DNA of 64,000 bases from Neorhodopirellula lusitana (lineage in GTDB: Bacteria; Planctomycetota; Planctomycetia; Pirellulales; Pirellulaceae). Numbering within the stretch: position 1 is the stretch's first letter; every line of letters begins with the position of its first letter. The stretch is taken from the NCBI RefSeq assembly GCF_900182915.1, contig NZ_FXUG01000010.1, positions 186,001 to 250,000 on the forward strand, read 5' to 3'. Below are positions 53,646 through 63,089 of this stretch, piece by piece. The position numbers were made by a program, and so were the translations under genes. The notes beneath the pieces were generated by a model that saw only the letters and a program-made list of their open reading frames with translations, made no database searches and was not told the origin of the DNA.

Positions 53646-54794
53646 ATGAACGCACATTTCTCCAATAAACTCCGGCTTATCTTCGTGTTCACCTTGGTGG
53701 GCAGTACTGCATTGGCGGGCAAGACCGCTGCGGCAGACGAATCGATCGTGATTGACGACAAAGACTATCCCCAGGTCTATGCGGCGAAGAAACTGCAACG
53801 CTTCGACAAAGATGGCAACGGTTGCATTGATGAACCGGAGAGTGGGCGAAACTGGCAACGACTTAAAAAGCTCGACACGAATCAAGATAACGCTGTTTGT
53901 CTCGAGGAACTAAAACAAGACACGATCCAATATCTAGAAACGGGAGGTGAACGCAAACTCAACATTCGCTACAAGCAGGTTGACAAGAAAAGTTTGCACC
54001 TCGATCTCTATTATCCAACCGGCAAACAGTTCGCAAACTGCCCTGTTATATTTTACACGCATGGCGGCGGATGGGCTGTGGGAAGCAAGCATGGGGCTGC
54101 AATAGCGTCGTTCGCGAAGGTTTTCAAACAAGCAACTCAGGAAGGTTTTGCCATCGCTGCTGTCAATTACCGATTGTGGAGTAAAGGAGGAACCAGTGCG
54201 ATGCGTGATTGCGTCATCGATTGCAAAGACGCCATGAGATTTCTGTCAAAGCATTGCGATGAATTGAAAGTAGACCCGAACCGGTTCTTTGTGATGGGGG
54301 ATTCAGCCGGTGGGCAGATTGCTCAGATGCTGTTGCTGTCGTCGCCCGAAAGTCTGCCTGGCGATCAGGATCTTGCTGAGAACAGCTACAAAATGGTCGC
54401 CGGAGTTTCCTGGTATGGCCCCTGTGATTTCGAGCAAACAGATTTGTTTAATCACGATGATCGAGAAGGCTTTCGTGATCGCTTCGGACCAAGAATCCTG
54501 AAGCCCGATACAGATCCCAAAGACAAACTGCCGCTCTACCGGGAAATGAGTCCGGTGAACTACCTGACGAAAGGTAGCCCGCCGCTGCTGATGATTCAGG
54601 GAGACAAGGACACCACGATCCCCGTCAAGCACGCCTACCGCATCCAGCAACAAGCAAAGTCGTTGAACGCCCCCGTCGAGATTTTGATTATCAAGAACGC
54701 AGGACACAATTGGCGAAGCGTGGGCGCGGATATTGATCCTTCTCGAAACGCGATCATCGAACGAACGATTCAGTTCTTTGTAGACCATCGTTAG
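53646..54794 (+). CDS. Secreted EF-hand plus alpha/beta-hydrolase esterase
   Basis: A 382-residue protein with a signal peptide ([22 protein letters not shown]). Residues about 55-95 carry two EF-hand-like loops: [12 protein letters not shown], which is complete, and [12 protein letters not shown]. From about 105 on is an alpha/beta-hydrolase of the hormone-sensitive lipase type. The oxyanion motif is HGGGW, the nucleophile Ser is in GDSAGG, the acid likely in QGDKDTTIP and the His in NAGHNW. It probably removes acyl groups from a glycan or small ester outside the cytoplasm. It lies between two sulfatases, consistent with deacylation of a decorated polysaccharide. Confidence 0.85.
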   Translation: MNAHFSNKLRLIFVFTLVGSTALAGKTAAADESIVIDDKDYPQVYAAKKLQRFDKDGNGCIDEPESGRNWQRLKKLDTNQDNAVCLEELKQDTIQYLETGGERKLNIRYKQVDKKSLHLDLYYPTGKQFANCPVIFYTHGGGWAVGSKHGAAIASFAKVFKQATQEGFAIAAVNYRLWSKGGTSAMRDCVIDCKDAMRFLSKHCDELKVDPNRFFVMGDSAGGQIAQMLLLSSPESLPGDQDLAENSYKMVAGVSWYGPCDFEQTDLFNHDDREGFRDRFGPRILKPDTDPKDKLPLYREMSPVNYLTKGSPPLLMIQGDKDTTIPVKHAYRIQQQAKSLNAPVEILIIKNAGHNWRSVGADIDPSRNAIIERTIQFFVDHR

Positions 54795-54880
54795 CACGCT
54801 GCCGTATCGGGCGCACCGAACGTGTTGCTCTATCTAGAATCAAATCGCAACTTGAAATCTAAACCGTCAAATTGAACCCC

Positions 54881-56374
54881 ATGAAAATTCAATCGCTAGC
54901 TGCTCTGGTACTTGCATCCGGGCTTTTCACCGCCCTGACCACCACGACCCTCACCACCCCGGCCGAGGCAAAATCGCTCGCCGGGAGTCGCCCAAACATC
55001 ATTCTGGTGATGACCGATGACCAAGGGATAGGCGACCTTTCCTGCATGGGAAACGACGTGGTGCGGACCCCACACATTGATCGTTTCTATCAACAAGCCA
55101 CACGCTTCACTGACTTCCAGGTCAGTCCAACGTGCGCACCGACCCGTGCGGCGATCATGAGTGGTCGTCCTCCCTTCAAAGTCGGCGTGACGCATACAAT
55201 TCAGCAGCGTGAGCGGATGGCATTGGATCTGGTGACTCTGCCACAGGCATTGCAAAGTGCGGGCTATGCGACTGGTATCTTCGGCAAGTGGCACCTCGGC
55301 GACGACGACGCGTATTTGCCAGGCAATCGCGGATTCGATGAGGTGCTGATTCACGGGGCCGGTGGTATCGGGCAGGTGAGCCTGGGTGATTTCCCACCCA
55401 ATCGCGGAAACGCCTACTTCGATAATGTTTTGCTTCACAACGATACGATCGTGCAGACGGAAGGATTTTGTACGGACCTGTTTTTTCAAGCGGCGCTTGC
55501 CTGGATCAAAAAAGAAGATGCAGCGAAGCAACCGTACTTCACCTACGTATCACTGAACGCTCCTCACGCACCAATGAACGCTCCGGAGAGCTACACAAAG
55601 CGATTTTTGGAACTGGGTTTGGATGAAGGGACGGCCGGACGTTATGGCATGATCGAAAACATCGACGATAACTTCGGGCTGCTAATGCAAAAGCTGACCG
55701 AATGGAACGCATTGGAAAACACGCTGGTTGTTTTCATGACGGATAACGGCGCGACACACTTAAGTGGGAAGCTCGATGGCAAGCGATTCAAGCTGTTCAA
55801 TTTCGACATGAAGGGTGGCAAGAACTCGCCCAACGAAGGCGGCACCCATGTACCAGCTTTCTGGTATTGGAAAGGCGTGCTAGGGGAGGGTGTCGATATT
55901 GATGCACTCGCCGCGCATCTCGATCTCTATCCAACGTTCACGGATTTGGCTGGCGCTGAACTGCCGGAAACCATGCAAGAACTGGATGGTCGCTCGCTTC
56001 TGCCCTTACTGGCAGACCCCAACGCCGATTGGGCGGATCGCAACCTCTTTGTTCATTGTGGTCGCTGGGCGGCGGGCAGAGTGGATGCGGCAAAGTTCCG
56101 AAATTGCGCGGTGCGCACCGAACGCTGGCGTCTTGTGAATAACAGGCAGCTCTATGATATTTCGGTAGATCCCGGAGAGACGCAAGACGTATCGGCATCC
56201 AATCCCGAAGTCATTGACCAACTACGCAAGTCCTATGATCAATGGTGGAATTCCGCGTTGCCGTTGATGGTCAATGAAGGACTGCCTCGATTGAAGAAAC
56301 AGCCTTTGCATCGACGCTATGAGAAGCAGAAAGAGCAGCAAGGGATTCCTAATTGGAAGCCAGCGAAAATATAG
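54881..56374 (+). CDS. Secreted sulfatase (arylsulfatase type)
   Basis: A 497-residue sulfatase. Signal peptide MKIQSLAALVLASGLFTALT; the ATG at 54881 is preferred to the TTG at 54872. The metal DD is at 46-47 (MTDDQGIGDLSC) and the signature CAPTR at 85-89, with Cys85 as formylglycine. GKWHLGDDDAYLPGNRGFDE, LNAPHAPMNAP and MTDNGATH complete the active site. It closes the plus-strand run of the cluster and is followed by a decayed gene. Confidence 0.92.
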   Translation: MKIQSLAALVLASGLFTALTTTTLTTPAEAKSLAGSRPNIILVMTDDQGIGDLSCMGNDVVRTPHIDRFYQQATRFTDFQVSPTCAPTRAAIMSGRPPFKVGVTHTIQQRERMALDLVTLPQALQSAGYATGIFGKWHLGDDDAYLPGNRGFDEVLIHGAGGIGQVSLGDFPPNRGNAYFDNVLLHNDTIVQTEGFCTDLFFQAALAWIKKEDAAKQPYFTYVSLNAPHAPMNAPESYTKRFLELGLDEGTAGRYGMIENIDDNFGLLMQKLTEWNALENTLVVFMTDNGATHLSGKLDGKRFKLFNFDMKGGKNSPNEGGTHVPAFWYWKGVLGEGVDIDALAAHLDLYPTFTDLAGAELPETMQELDGRSLLPLLADPNADWADRNLFVHCGRWAAGRVDAAKFRNCAVRTERWRLVNNRQLYDISVDPGETQDVSASNPEVIDQLRKSYDQWWNSALPLMVNEGLPRLKKQPLHRRYEKQKEQQGIPNWKPAKI

Positions 56375-56402
56375 ATTCTGAAAACCGGTAGTCACTCACG
56401 AG

Positions 56403-57060
56403 ATGGGGACTCGAAGCCAATTCAAGCACCGACTCAAAGCAGGATTGATGCTTCTAGTGATCCTGTGCTGCGGGACTGCACCCGACATTGCAGCTGACCT
56501 GAAAGATGCAGGAGCTCAATCGCGAAACCCAGATAATCGCGTCTCGGTTTCGAGATACCACAAGTTCATTGTGAATATCGCAGAATACAAAGACGCCTGA
56601 CGAATCTGTCGCAGAGATCATTGTCAAAAAACATTCACTGCGCAACGGCTCGAAAATATCAGGCTGGTGGTTTGACCACCCAAAGCACGGAGACATCGAG
56701 GTGCTGAAGAAGGCGGCTCTTGCCCGAAATCCGCCTTCACTGCAGGCCATCCGACACCGATCGATGAACAGAGTCGATCTTGGGAAGGGAATGAGGTCGC
56801 CATCGCGACTCATTGAAAAGAACCACGAAATCAATGGTTCTTTAAGACATTGCTTACCGCCCATGCAGACGACGTCGAACTCCGGTAAACCAGCATTCCA
56901 CACGCAGCAAGCCACTGACTGGACGATGTTTAGTTCAAACGCAGGGCGAGACGACTTGGGCGGTCGCACTCAACGACGCCAAAGACAAGAACGCTCCACT
57001 TGCCTCCGTTCAATTTGAACTACTCAAAGCGACTAATAAGGCCGTCAACAATAGTAGAAA
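56403..57060 (+). pseudogene. Decayed secreted-protein gene with several frameshifts
   Basis: The start has a signal-type N-terminus (AGLMLLVILCCGTAPDIAA) and runs to RYHKFIVNIAEYKDA, stopping at 56598. It continues in another frame as PDESVAEIIVKKHSLRNGSK then ISGWWFDHPKHGDIEVLKKA (to about 56735). It returns to the first frame as GHPTPIDEQSRSWEGNEVAI (56745-56812), and near 56940 a third frame reads QGETTWAVALNDAKDK. GWWFDH followed by GHPTPI reminds me of secreted fucosidase-like or other glycan-linked planctomycete proteins, but this is from memory and unsure. At least three frame changes show that it is not functional. Confidence 0.55.
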
Positions 57061-57097
57061 ACAGTTGGCCACCAGAGCAGGAGCATGTTTCAGTCCC

Positions 57098-58183
57098 CTA
57101 CTTTAGGATTGGATCTGACGACTCCGGTCTTTTGATGCGGAACAGGCAGGAGTGGGTGCCCTTTCCTCCGTTTACATTGGCACCGGAGGCAACGTAGAGG
57201 TAGGTGGGGTGCCCGTCTTGCATCAGCACCTGGGGACGTTCGAACTTCTTACCACGAAAAACCACTGCTTTTGAAAGCAGTTGCGGACTTAGATAGCGAT
57301 CCATTTTGTCGTAACCCAAAATCGGTTCGGCAAAATGAACGCCATCATCCGACGCCCAAAGGAAGCCGGTGCCATCTCGATTGCTAGTGGTTAACAGATA
57401 CACTTTTTCGTTTTCAACGAAGGCATAACCGTCTTCGATGGTTGTCTTGTTACTGGTGAGCGGTTCTGGGTTAAAGACGTACGGTCCTTCAACCTGATCT
57501 GCAACAGCAACGCCCATTCGCCGCACATCGCCCTTTTTCAAGGCTTTGTAATAAAGAAAAAAGCGTCCATCAGGATGCTCCAGGAGAGCGGGGTTATTGA
57601 CTCCGACCGACGACTGGTAACTCCAGACGGAAGGGTCTGTCGGAGGAGCAAGGATCATCCCATTGTCTCCAACCTTCTTCCACGGCCCCTCTGGGCTGTC
57701 GGCAATCATCATTCCGATCCGCTGCGAAGCGACACATTCCTGCTTGGTTCCACCAGCATTGGCGATATAGGACAGTACATATCGCTGCCCCACTTTTTGA
57801 ATACTAGGATTGTGCGGTGACTGAAAATCCCAGTCCCCTTTTTTGCCGCTTCCCTTGACGACGACCTCCTGAAACACAAACGGTCCTTCGGGCTGATCAC
57901 TCACGTAGCGGGCGATTTCGCAGTGGGTCAACCAAGCCTTAAACTGCTCCTCGATCTTCCAACGAGCAACGAAAAGGTGTGTCTTTCCGGCTGGGCCGAT
58001 CACGGGACTCGACCCCCAAACATGGTAGCCCGGTTCCTCAACTGCAATCCCGACATACTCCAGGCGATCAGCCCAGGATCGGCTCGGATTTTCCTGCCCA
58101 ACTACGGTGGAAGTCACTGCTGTCGCACAAGTGAAAACCACTAATGCGATGATGATGCAAGTGCTTGATGTGATTCGTTTCAT
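57098..58183 (-). CDS. Secreted glycosidase-like five-bladed propeller, second copy
   Basis: A 361-residue paralogue of 47025-48116, on the opposite strand at the other end of the sulfatase cluster. Shared segments include RLEYVGIAVEEPGYHVWGSS, KTHLFVARW, GVNNPALLEHPDGRFFLYYKA, MGVAVADQVEGPYVF and TIEDGYAFV. The signal peptide is SSTCIIIALVVFTCATAVTS. AGGAGAGG lies upstream of the ATG at 58183, supporting the start. Likely acts on the same or a related polysaccharide as its paralogue. Its own promoter must lie in the gap before the fumarase gene. Confidence 0.78.
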   Translation of the reverse strand: MKRITSSTCIIIALVVFTCATAVTSTVVGQENPSRSWADRLEYVGIAVEEPGYHVWGSSPVIGPAGKTHLFVARWKIEEQFKAWLTHCEIARYVSDQPEGPFVFQEVVVKGSGKKGDWDFQSPHNPSIQKVGQRYVLSYIANAGGTKQECVASQRIGMMIADSPEGPWKKVGDNGMILAPPTDPSVWSYQSSVGVNNPALLEHPDGRFFLYYKALKKGDVRRMGVAVADQVEGPYVFNPEPLTSNKTTIEDGYAFVENEKVYLLTTSNRDGTGFLWASDDGVHFAEPILGYDKMDRYLSPQLLSKAVVFRGKKFERPQVLMQDGHPTYLYVASGANVNGGKGTHSCLFRIKRPESSDPILK

Positions 58184-58505
58184 TCCGCCTCTCCTAGAAT
58201 ACGTTGCAGCTCAAAAGACTCGTTCCTCTCTGTCGTCAGGATCCCCCGTTTTATCACCACAACTGGGCAACTCAAAGGGGCAGGCCCCTTCAAGCGAACT
58301 CTTGTTTGCTGTTGAAACTCTTGATGGTCGATCTGTCAGAAACGTAGTGAGCGTGTCTGAATTTGCAACAAGATCGCTCCTCCTGACTTCGCCGAAGGCG
58401 CCCCCAAGAGGATCACCACATCGGCAAAGAACTCAACGACCGCCCCGCGAAGGGTATCGCTGCTATCGAAAACCACTCGCCTTCGCACAATTCAGGCGTT
58501 TCACA
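58184..58505. other. Intergenic region, nothing recognised
   Basis: About 320 bases between the fumarase stop and the minus-strand glycosidase-like gene. A 138-codon plus-strand frame overlaps it, but it shows no domain, signal peptide or ribosome site and partly overlaps the antisense of both genes, so I reject it as a gene. Confidence 0.4.
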
Positions 58506-60017
58506 CTAGTTGGGCGATTTTAGCTGGATCAGTTCTTTCCACTGCTTGGGTCCGGTGCGGTGCACCGAAACGCCTTGGCTATCGACGGCGACTGTGACGG
58601 GCATGTCTTTCACATCGAATTCGTAGATCGCTTCCATGCCGAGTTCTTCGAATGCGACCACTCGCGAATGCTTGATTGCCTTGGAAACTAAGTAGGCGGC
58701 ACCACCGACGGCCATCAGGTAAACCGAACCAAATTCCTTAATCGCGTCGATCGCCACGTCGCCGCGTTCCGCCTTGCCCACCATTCCGGCCAAACCAGTT
58801 TCGGCCAACATTTGCCGGGTGAATTTATCCATCCGCGTGGACGTGGTCGGCCCAGCTGGTCCAACGACTTCGTCACGAACGGGCTTCACTGGACCAACGT
58901 AGTAAATGAAGCGGCCCTTCAAATCGACAGGCAGCGACTCGCCACGGTCCAGCATTTCGGTCATGCGTTGATGAGCAGCGTCACGACCGGTCAACAGCTT
59001 GCCGTTTAACAGGATGGTCTGGCCAGGCTTCCAAGTCTTGATCTCTTCCGCCGTCACTGTCTCCAGATCAACACGCAGCGCATCGGAACCCGGATCCCAG
59101 GTGATGTCCGGCCAATCGTCAATGCTTGGCGGACTGAAGGTCGCTGCGCCGGAACCATCCAGCACAAAATGAACATGGCGCGTCGCTGCACAGTTCGGAA
59201 TCATCGCCACTGGCTTCGATGCTGCGTGAGTTGGGTGGTCCAAAATCTTGACGTCCAACACCGTGGTCAATCCGCCAAGACCTTGTGCTCCGATTCCAAG
59301 TTGATTGACCTTTTCCATCAGCTCTAGCCGAAGCTCTTCGACTCGATTGCTAGGTCCACGTTCACGAAGTTCGTGAATATCAACCGGTTCCATCAGCGAA
59401 CGCTTGGCAAGCACTGCCGCCTTTTCTGCTGTTCCGCCAATCCCGATTCCCAACATGCCAGGCGGGCACCAACCAGCACCCATTTTTGGCACCGTTTCTA
59501 ATACCCAATCGACAATGCTGTCCGACGGATTCAACATCGCAAGTTTTGCCTTGTTCTCGGACCCGCCACCCTTAGCCGCGATGAACACTTCCACTTTGTC
59601 GCCAGGAACAACATCGTAGTGAATGACCGCGGGAGTGTTATCACCGGTATTTTTTCTCGCACCGGCAGGGTCGGCCAAAATCGATGCACGCAAAACATTG
59701 TCTGGATGCAAGTAGGCTCGGCGAACGCCTTCATTGATCATGTCGGTGACCGACATTTCGCATTCCCATTTGACATCCATGCCGACATTCACAAACACGG
59801 TCACAATGCCGGTGTCTTGGCAAATAGGTCGTCGACCCTGTGCACACATGCGTGAATTAATCAGGATCTGTGCCATCGCGGACTTAGCGGCTGCCGATTC
59901 TTCTCGCTCGTACGCCTCATTGACCGCCTTGATGAAATCCAGCGGATGATAGTAGGACATGAACTGCAAACTATCAGCAATGCTGTCGATCAGATGAGCT
60001 TGTTCAATGGTGGCCAT
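58506..60017 (-). CDS. fum: Class I fumarate hydratase
   Basis: A 503-residue iron-sulfur fumarase that hydrates fumarate to L-malate in the TCA cycle. The likely 4Fe-4S ligands are in CQDTG (after SRMCAQGRRPI), NCAATRH and the GAGWCPPG segment. AKGGGSENKAKLAML, GIGIGGTAEKA and PVRDEVVGPAGPTTSTRMDKF are typical core segments, and the beta-part is fused in one chain (alpha and beta subunits combined) as in FumA/FumB. Cytoplasmic. GGAG precedes the ATG at 60017. It is divergent from the methylmalonyl-CoA genes, which feed succinyl-CoA into the same cycle. Confidence 0.93.
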   Translation of the reverse strand: MATIEQAHLIDSIADSLQFMSYYHPLDFIKAVNEAYEREESAAAKSAMAQILINSRMCAQGRRPICQDTGIVTVFVNVGMDVKWECEMSVTDMINEGVRRAYLHPDNVLRASILADPAGARKNTGDNTPAVIHYDVVPGDKVEVFIAAKGGGSENKAKLAMLNPSDSIVDWVLETVPKMGAGWCPPGMLGIGIGGTAEKAAVLAKRSLMEPVDIHELRERGPSNRVEELRLELMEKVNQLGIGAQGLGGLTTVLDVKILDHPTHAASKPVAMIPNCAATRHVHFVLDGSGAATFSPPSIDDWPDITWDPGSDALRVDLETVTAEEIKTWKPGQTILLNGKLLTGRDAAHQRMTEMLDRGESLPVDLKGRFIYYVGPVKPVRDEVVGPAGPTTSTRMDKFTRQMLAETGLAGMVGKAERGDVAIDAIKEFGSVYLMAVGGAAYLVSKAIKHSRVVAFEELGMEAIYEFDVKDMPVTVAVDSQGVSVHRTGPKQWKELIQLKSPN

Positions 60018-60552
60018 GCGGGACTCCGATTCGTTCCTGAATGAGTGAAACTTTCTCTCCCTATGATGGACTTCAAATTCGGTGAGACCAAGGGGGCAGG
60101 CTCACGCGACGGAGCAACGGCGACAGTTGAGCTTGGAAGCCGTCCTGAAATGGGCCGCGAGCATGTAAGCGGCCGGGCATCTGCAAATCAGACCTACGCA
60201 CATAGCCGAGACCTCACGGACAGCCTCTCGCAAAGAACTTGTCCAGCTCCCAAACCTGACCTGACCGAACCTGACCAACAGGCAAATACAATCGAGTCGG
60301 CTTTGGCATCGGCTTTGCAATTTGTCCTGATGAGCCACTGTTACGACAAGCCAATCGAAATGGCTGATCTCAAATTGGTGGGCCGCATCTTTAACCTGTA
60401 AAGAATGATCGACATAGATCATGTTTACGAACGCCCTTCATTCGACACAGTCGAAGCTCAGTACTCACCTTGACGCACGCTTGCACCGGAAGTGCCCCAT
60501 AGTGTCACACTGGGCAAATCTGCACACTAAATCCGCACATCAGGACGACGAA
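60018..60552. other. Divergent intergenic region
   Basis: About 535 bases between the fumarase start and the methylmalonyl-CoA epimerase start. It must carry promoters for both. A direct repeat of CTGACC-type words (about 60255-60281) is the only pattern seen. The 118-codon frame at 60045-60401 has no recognisable features. Confidence 0.4.
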
Positions 60553-60963
60553 ATGACACCGGTTAGATCACTTAATCACATTGGCATCGCTGTTCGTTCG
60601 CTTGACGAACAAAAGACGTTCTACGGCGAAACATTGGGTGCCGAGTATGAGGGCACCGAGGACGTACCGTCACAGAAAGTGAAAGTTGCTTTCTACAAAT
60701 TGAACGACGTCCGATTGGAGTTGCTGGAACCAACGGACCCGGAAAGCCCCATTGCCAAGTTCATCGAAAAACGCGGTGAAGGGATGCATCACATGGCATT
60801 CACCGTTGACGACTTGCAAGCCCGAATTGACGAGTTGAAGAGTGAAGGTTTGCGAATGATTGACCAAACTCCCCGACCTGGGGCACACCATATGCAGATT
60901 GCGTTCATTCATCCCAAGAGTAGCGGCGGCGTACTCACCGAACTCTGCCAGCCTCCCCAATGA
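60553..60963 (+). CDS. mce: Methylmalonyl-CoA epimerase
   Basis: A 136-residue VOC-fold enzyme that interconverts (2S)- and (2R)-methylmalonyl-CoA. It starts MTPVRSLNHIGIAVRSLDEQ, and metal ligands lie at LNHIGIAV, RLELLEP, GMHHMAF and the C-terminal GGVLTELCQPP. The open frame reaches back to 60421, but the ATG at 60553, preceded by AGGA, matches the family length. Twenty-three bases separate it from the mutase small subunit, so the three genes form an operon. Confidence 0.93.
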   Translation: MTPVRSLNHIGIAVRSLDEQKTFYGETLGAEYEGTEDVPSQKVKVAFYKLNDVRLELLEPTDPESPIAKFIEKRGEGMHHMAFTVDDLQARIDELKSEGLRMIDQTPRPGAHHMQIAFIHPKSSGGVLTELCQPPQ

Positions 60964-60986
60964 GACGAAGAAAGTAAGAACGATCA

Positions 60987-63089
60987 ATGACTGAGACCTC
61001 TTTCAAAATTTCAGACGATTTTCCGCCCGTTGAATATCAGACTTGGCGTGATAGTGTCGAAGCTGACCTGAAAGGCGTTCCCTTTGAACGCAAGTTAGTT
61101 TCACACACGTACGAAGGCGTGGACATTCAACCGGTTTATACGCTGGCCGATCAATTGGCCGGCTATGATCCAACCGGATTTCCCGGGGCAGCCCCACTGG
61201 TACGCGGTTCTCGTCCGCTTGGGCATGTGCTCAGCGGAGTTGATCTTCGACAAGAACATGCTCACCCTGACCTCAAAGTTTGTAACGAAGTCATCTTGGG
61301 CGATTTGCAAGGCGGCGTGACCTCGCTGCAACTTCGATTGGACCGTGCAACACGTTGCGGAGCCGACCTGGACGACGCCGATGCCGCACCGATGATCGGC
61401 GACGATGGCATGATGGCGTACAGCGTAGACGATTTTGAAACTGCGTTTAAAGACGTCCAGCTCTCGCTGGTGGATCTCGCTTTGGACGCTGGTGCATCGT
61501 TCATCCCAGTTGCTGCAACACTTGCTGCACTTTGGCAACGCCATGAGATTTCACCAGAAACCGCTCGTGGTGCCTTCAATGCTGATCCGTTAAAAACCCT
61601 GGCCGAAGAAGGTCTATTGCCGACGGATGCGAAATCCGCAATCGCAGACATGGCGTCGCTTGCTGCCTGGACGTCAAAGACGTTTCCCAAGGTGACCGCT
61701 GTCAGCGTGGACACTTCGCCATATCACGATTCGGGGGCCACCGCTGCGGAAGACATCGCGTTTGCTATGTCCACCGCGGTGCAATACCTTCGGGCCATGA
61801 CCGATGCGGGCATGTCGATCGACGATGCGGCTGGTCAGATTTTGTTCCGAATGAGTCTGGGAACGCACCACTTCCTTGCGATCGCAAAACTACGGGCCGC
61901 TCGGCAAGTGTGGGCTCGCATCCTAAGTGCCTGCGGTGCCAAAAAAGTCGGAATGAAGATCCATTCCCGCACCGGCAATCGCGTCATGACTCAGCGAGAC
62001 CCGTACGTCAACTTGTTGAGAAACTCGGTCAGTGCTTTTGCCGCGTTGATCGGAGGCGTCGATTCAATCACCTCGATTCCATTTGATCACGCAGCTGGCT
62101 TACCCGATGCCTTCAGTCGACGGATCGCTCGCAACACGGTGCTGATCCTGCAAGAAGAATCGCATCTTCACCGAGTCATGGACCCAGCAGGCGGCAGCTG
62201 GTTCATTGAAAATCTGACCTCCGACGTGGCTGAGAAAGCTTGGGACCTCTTTCAAGAAATCGAGGACCAGGGCGGCATGCTGTCAGCCCTGCATTCGAAC
62301 TTGGTTGCGGATCTGATCGACAACGCTTACGCACCACGTGCCAAGGACATCGCAAAACGCAGGGAAGGAATCACTGGAGTCAGCGAGTTTCCAAACTTAC
62401 GCGAGGAAAGCGTTCAGCATCCGCCGCCAGACATCGCATCGCTAAGGACTTCGGTACAGCAGCGGTATGCGGCCGAACCAGGGTCACAGTCGCCGCCGAA
62501 GCCAATCCCGCGAGGTGAGGGTTGGATTCCCGCATGCGTCGAAATGGCCAAATCGGGTGCCACGATTGGACAAATTGGTAAAGCGATTGGGTTTGAACCT
62601 GGCAAAGATACGATCAATCCCATCGAATCGCATGCGTTTGCACAACCGTTTGAGGAGCTGCGTGACGCTAGCGACGCGTGGATGGAAGCCAACGGAAAAC
62701 GACCTCAAATCTTTTCCGCCAACATGGGCCCCGTCGCCCACTTCAACGCTCGCGCAACCTACGCCAAGAACTTCTTCGAGGCGGGTGGCTTTGAGATGCT
62801 TGAAAACAAAGGCTTCGCTGACGCCGGTGCTGTGGCCGCAGCCTTCACCGAATCGGGGGCCCAGGTCGCTGTGATCTGCTCCTCGGACAAGCTTTACGCG
62901 GACTTGGCCGAACCAGTTGCAGCAGCACTGAAAGCTGCTGGCGCAAATAAAGTCATCTTGGCGGGGCATCCTGGCGAGAACGAGGCGGCTTGGAAGTCCG
63001 CTGGTGTTGACGAATTCATTTACATTAAATGCGACGTGCTCGGCACGCTCCGCAAACTCTTGCGAGACCAAGAGGTACTGGCATCATGA
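60987..63089 (+). CDS. mutA: Methylmalonyl-CoA mutase small subunit
   Basis: A 700-residue protein with the mutase barrel fold: [20 protein letters not shown] at the start, [21 protein letters not shown], and [24 protein letters not shown]-type segments, and a C-terminal Rossmann domain ([20 protein letters not shown]) without the B12-binding DxHxxG. This is the non-catalytic beta subunit that pairs with the catalytic subunit encoded next. Its TGA overlaps the next ATG by four bases (ATGA). Rearranges methylmalonyl-CoA to succinyl-CoA as a heterodimer. Confidence 0.93.
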   Translation: MTETSFKISDDFPPVEYQTWRDSVEADLKGVPFERKLVSHTYEGVDIQPVYTLADQLAGYDPTGFPGAAPLVRGSRPLGHVLSGVDLRQEHAHPDLKVCNEVILGDLQGGVTSLQLRLDRATRCGADLDDADAAPMIGDDGMMAYSVDDFETAFKDVQLSLVDLALDAGASFIPVAATLAALWQRHEISPETARGAFNADPLKTLAEEGLLPTDAKSAIADMASLAAWTSKTFPKVTAVSVDTSPYHDSGATAAEDIAFAMSTAVQYLRAMTDAGMSIDDAAGQILFRMSLGTHHFLAIAKLRAARQVWARILSACGAKKVGMKIHSRTGNRVMTQRDPYVNLLRNSVSAFAALIGGVDSITSIPFDHAAGLPDAFSRRIARNTVLILQEESHLHRVMDPAGGSWFIENLTSDVAEKAWDLFQEIEDQGGMLSALHSNLVADLIDNAYAPRAKDIAKRREGITGVSEFPNLREESVQHPPPDIASLRTSVQQRYAAEPGSQSPPKPIPRGEGWIPACVEMAKSGATIGQIGKAIGFEPGKDTINPIESHAFAQPFEELRDASDAWMEANGKRPQIFSANMGPVAHFNARATYAKNFFEAGGFEMLENKGFADAGAVAAAFTESGAQVAVICSSDKLYADLAEPVAAALKAAGANKVILAGHPGENEAAWKSAGVDEFIYIKCDVLGTLRKLLRDQEVLAS

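Noticed and set aside
58107-58523. 138-codon plus-strand open frame
   Set aside because: Overlaps the antisense of the glycosidase-like and fumarase genes and has no protein-like features.
60045-60401. 118-codon frame before the mce gene
   Set aside because: No recognisable motif or ribosome site; lies in a divergent promoter region.
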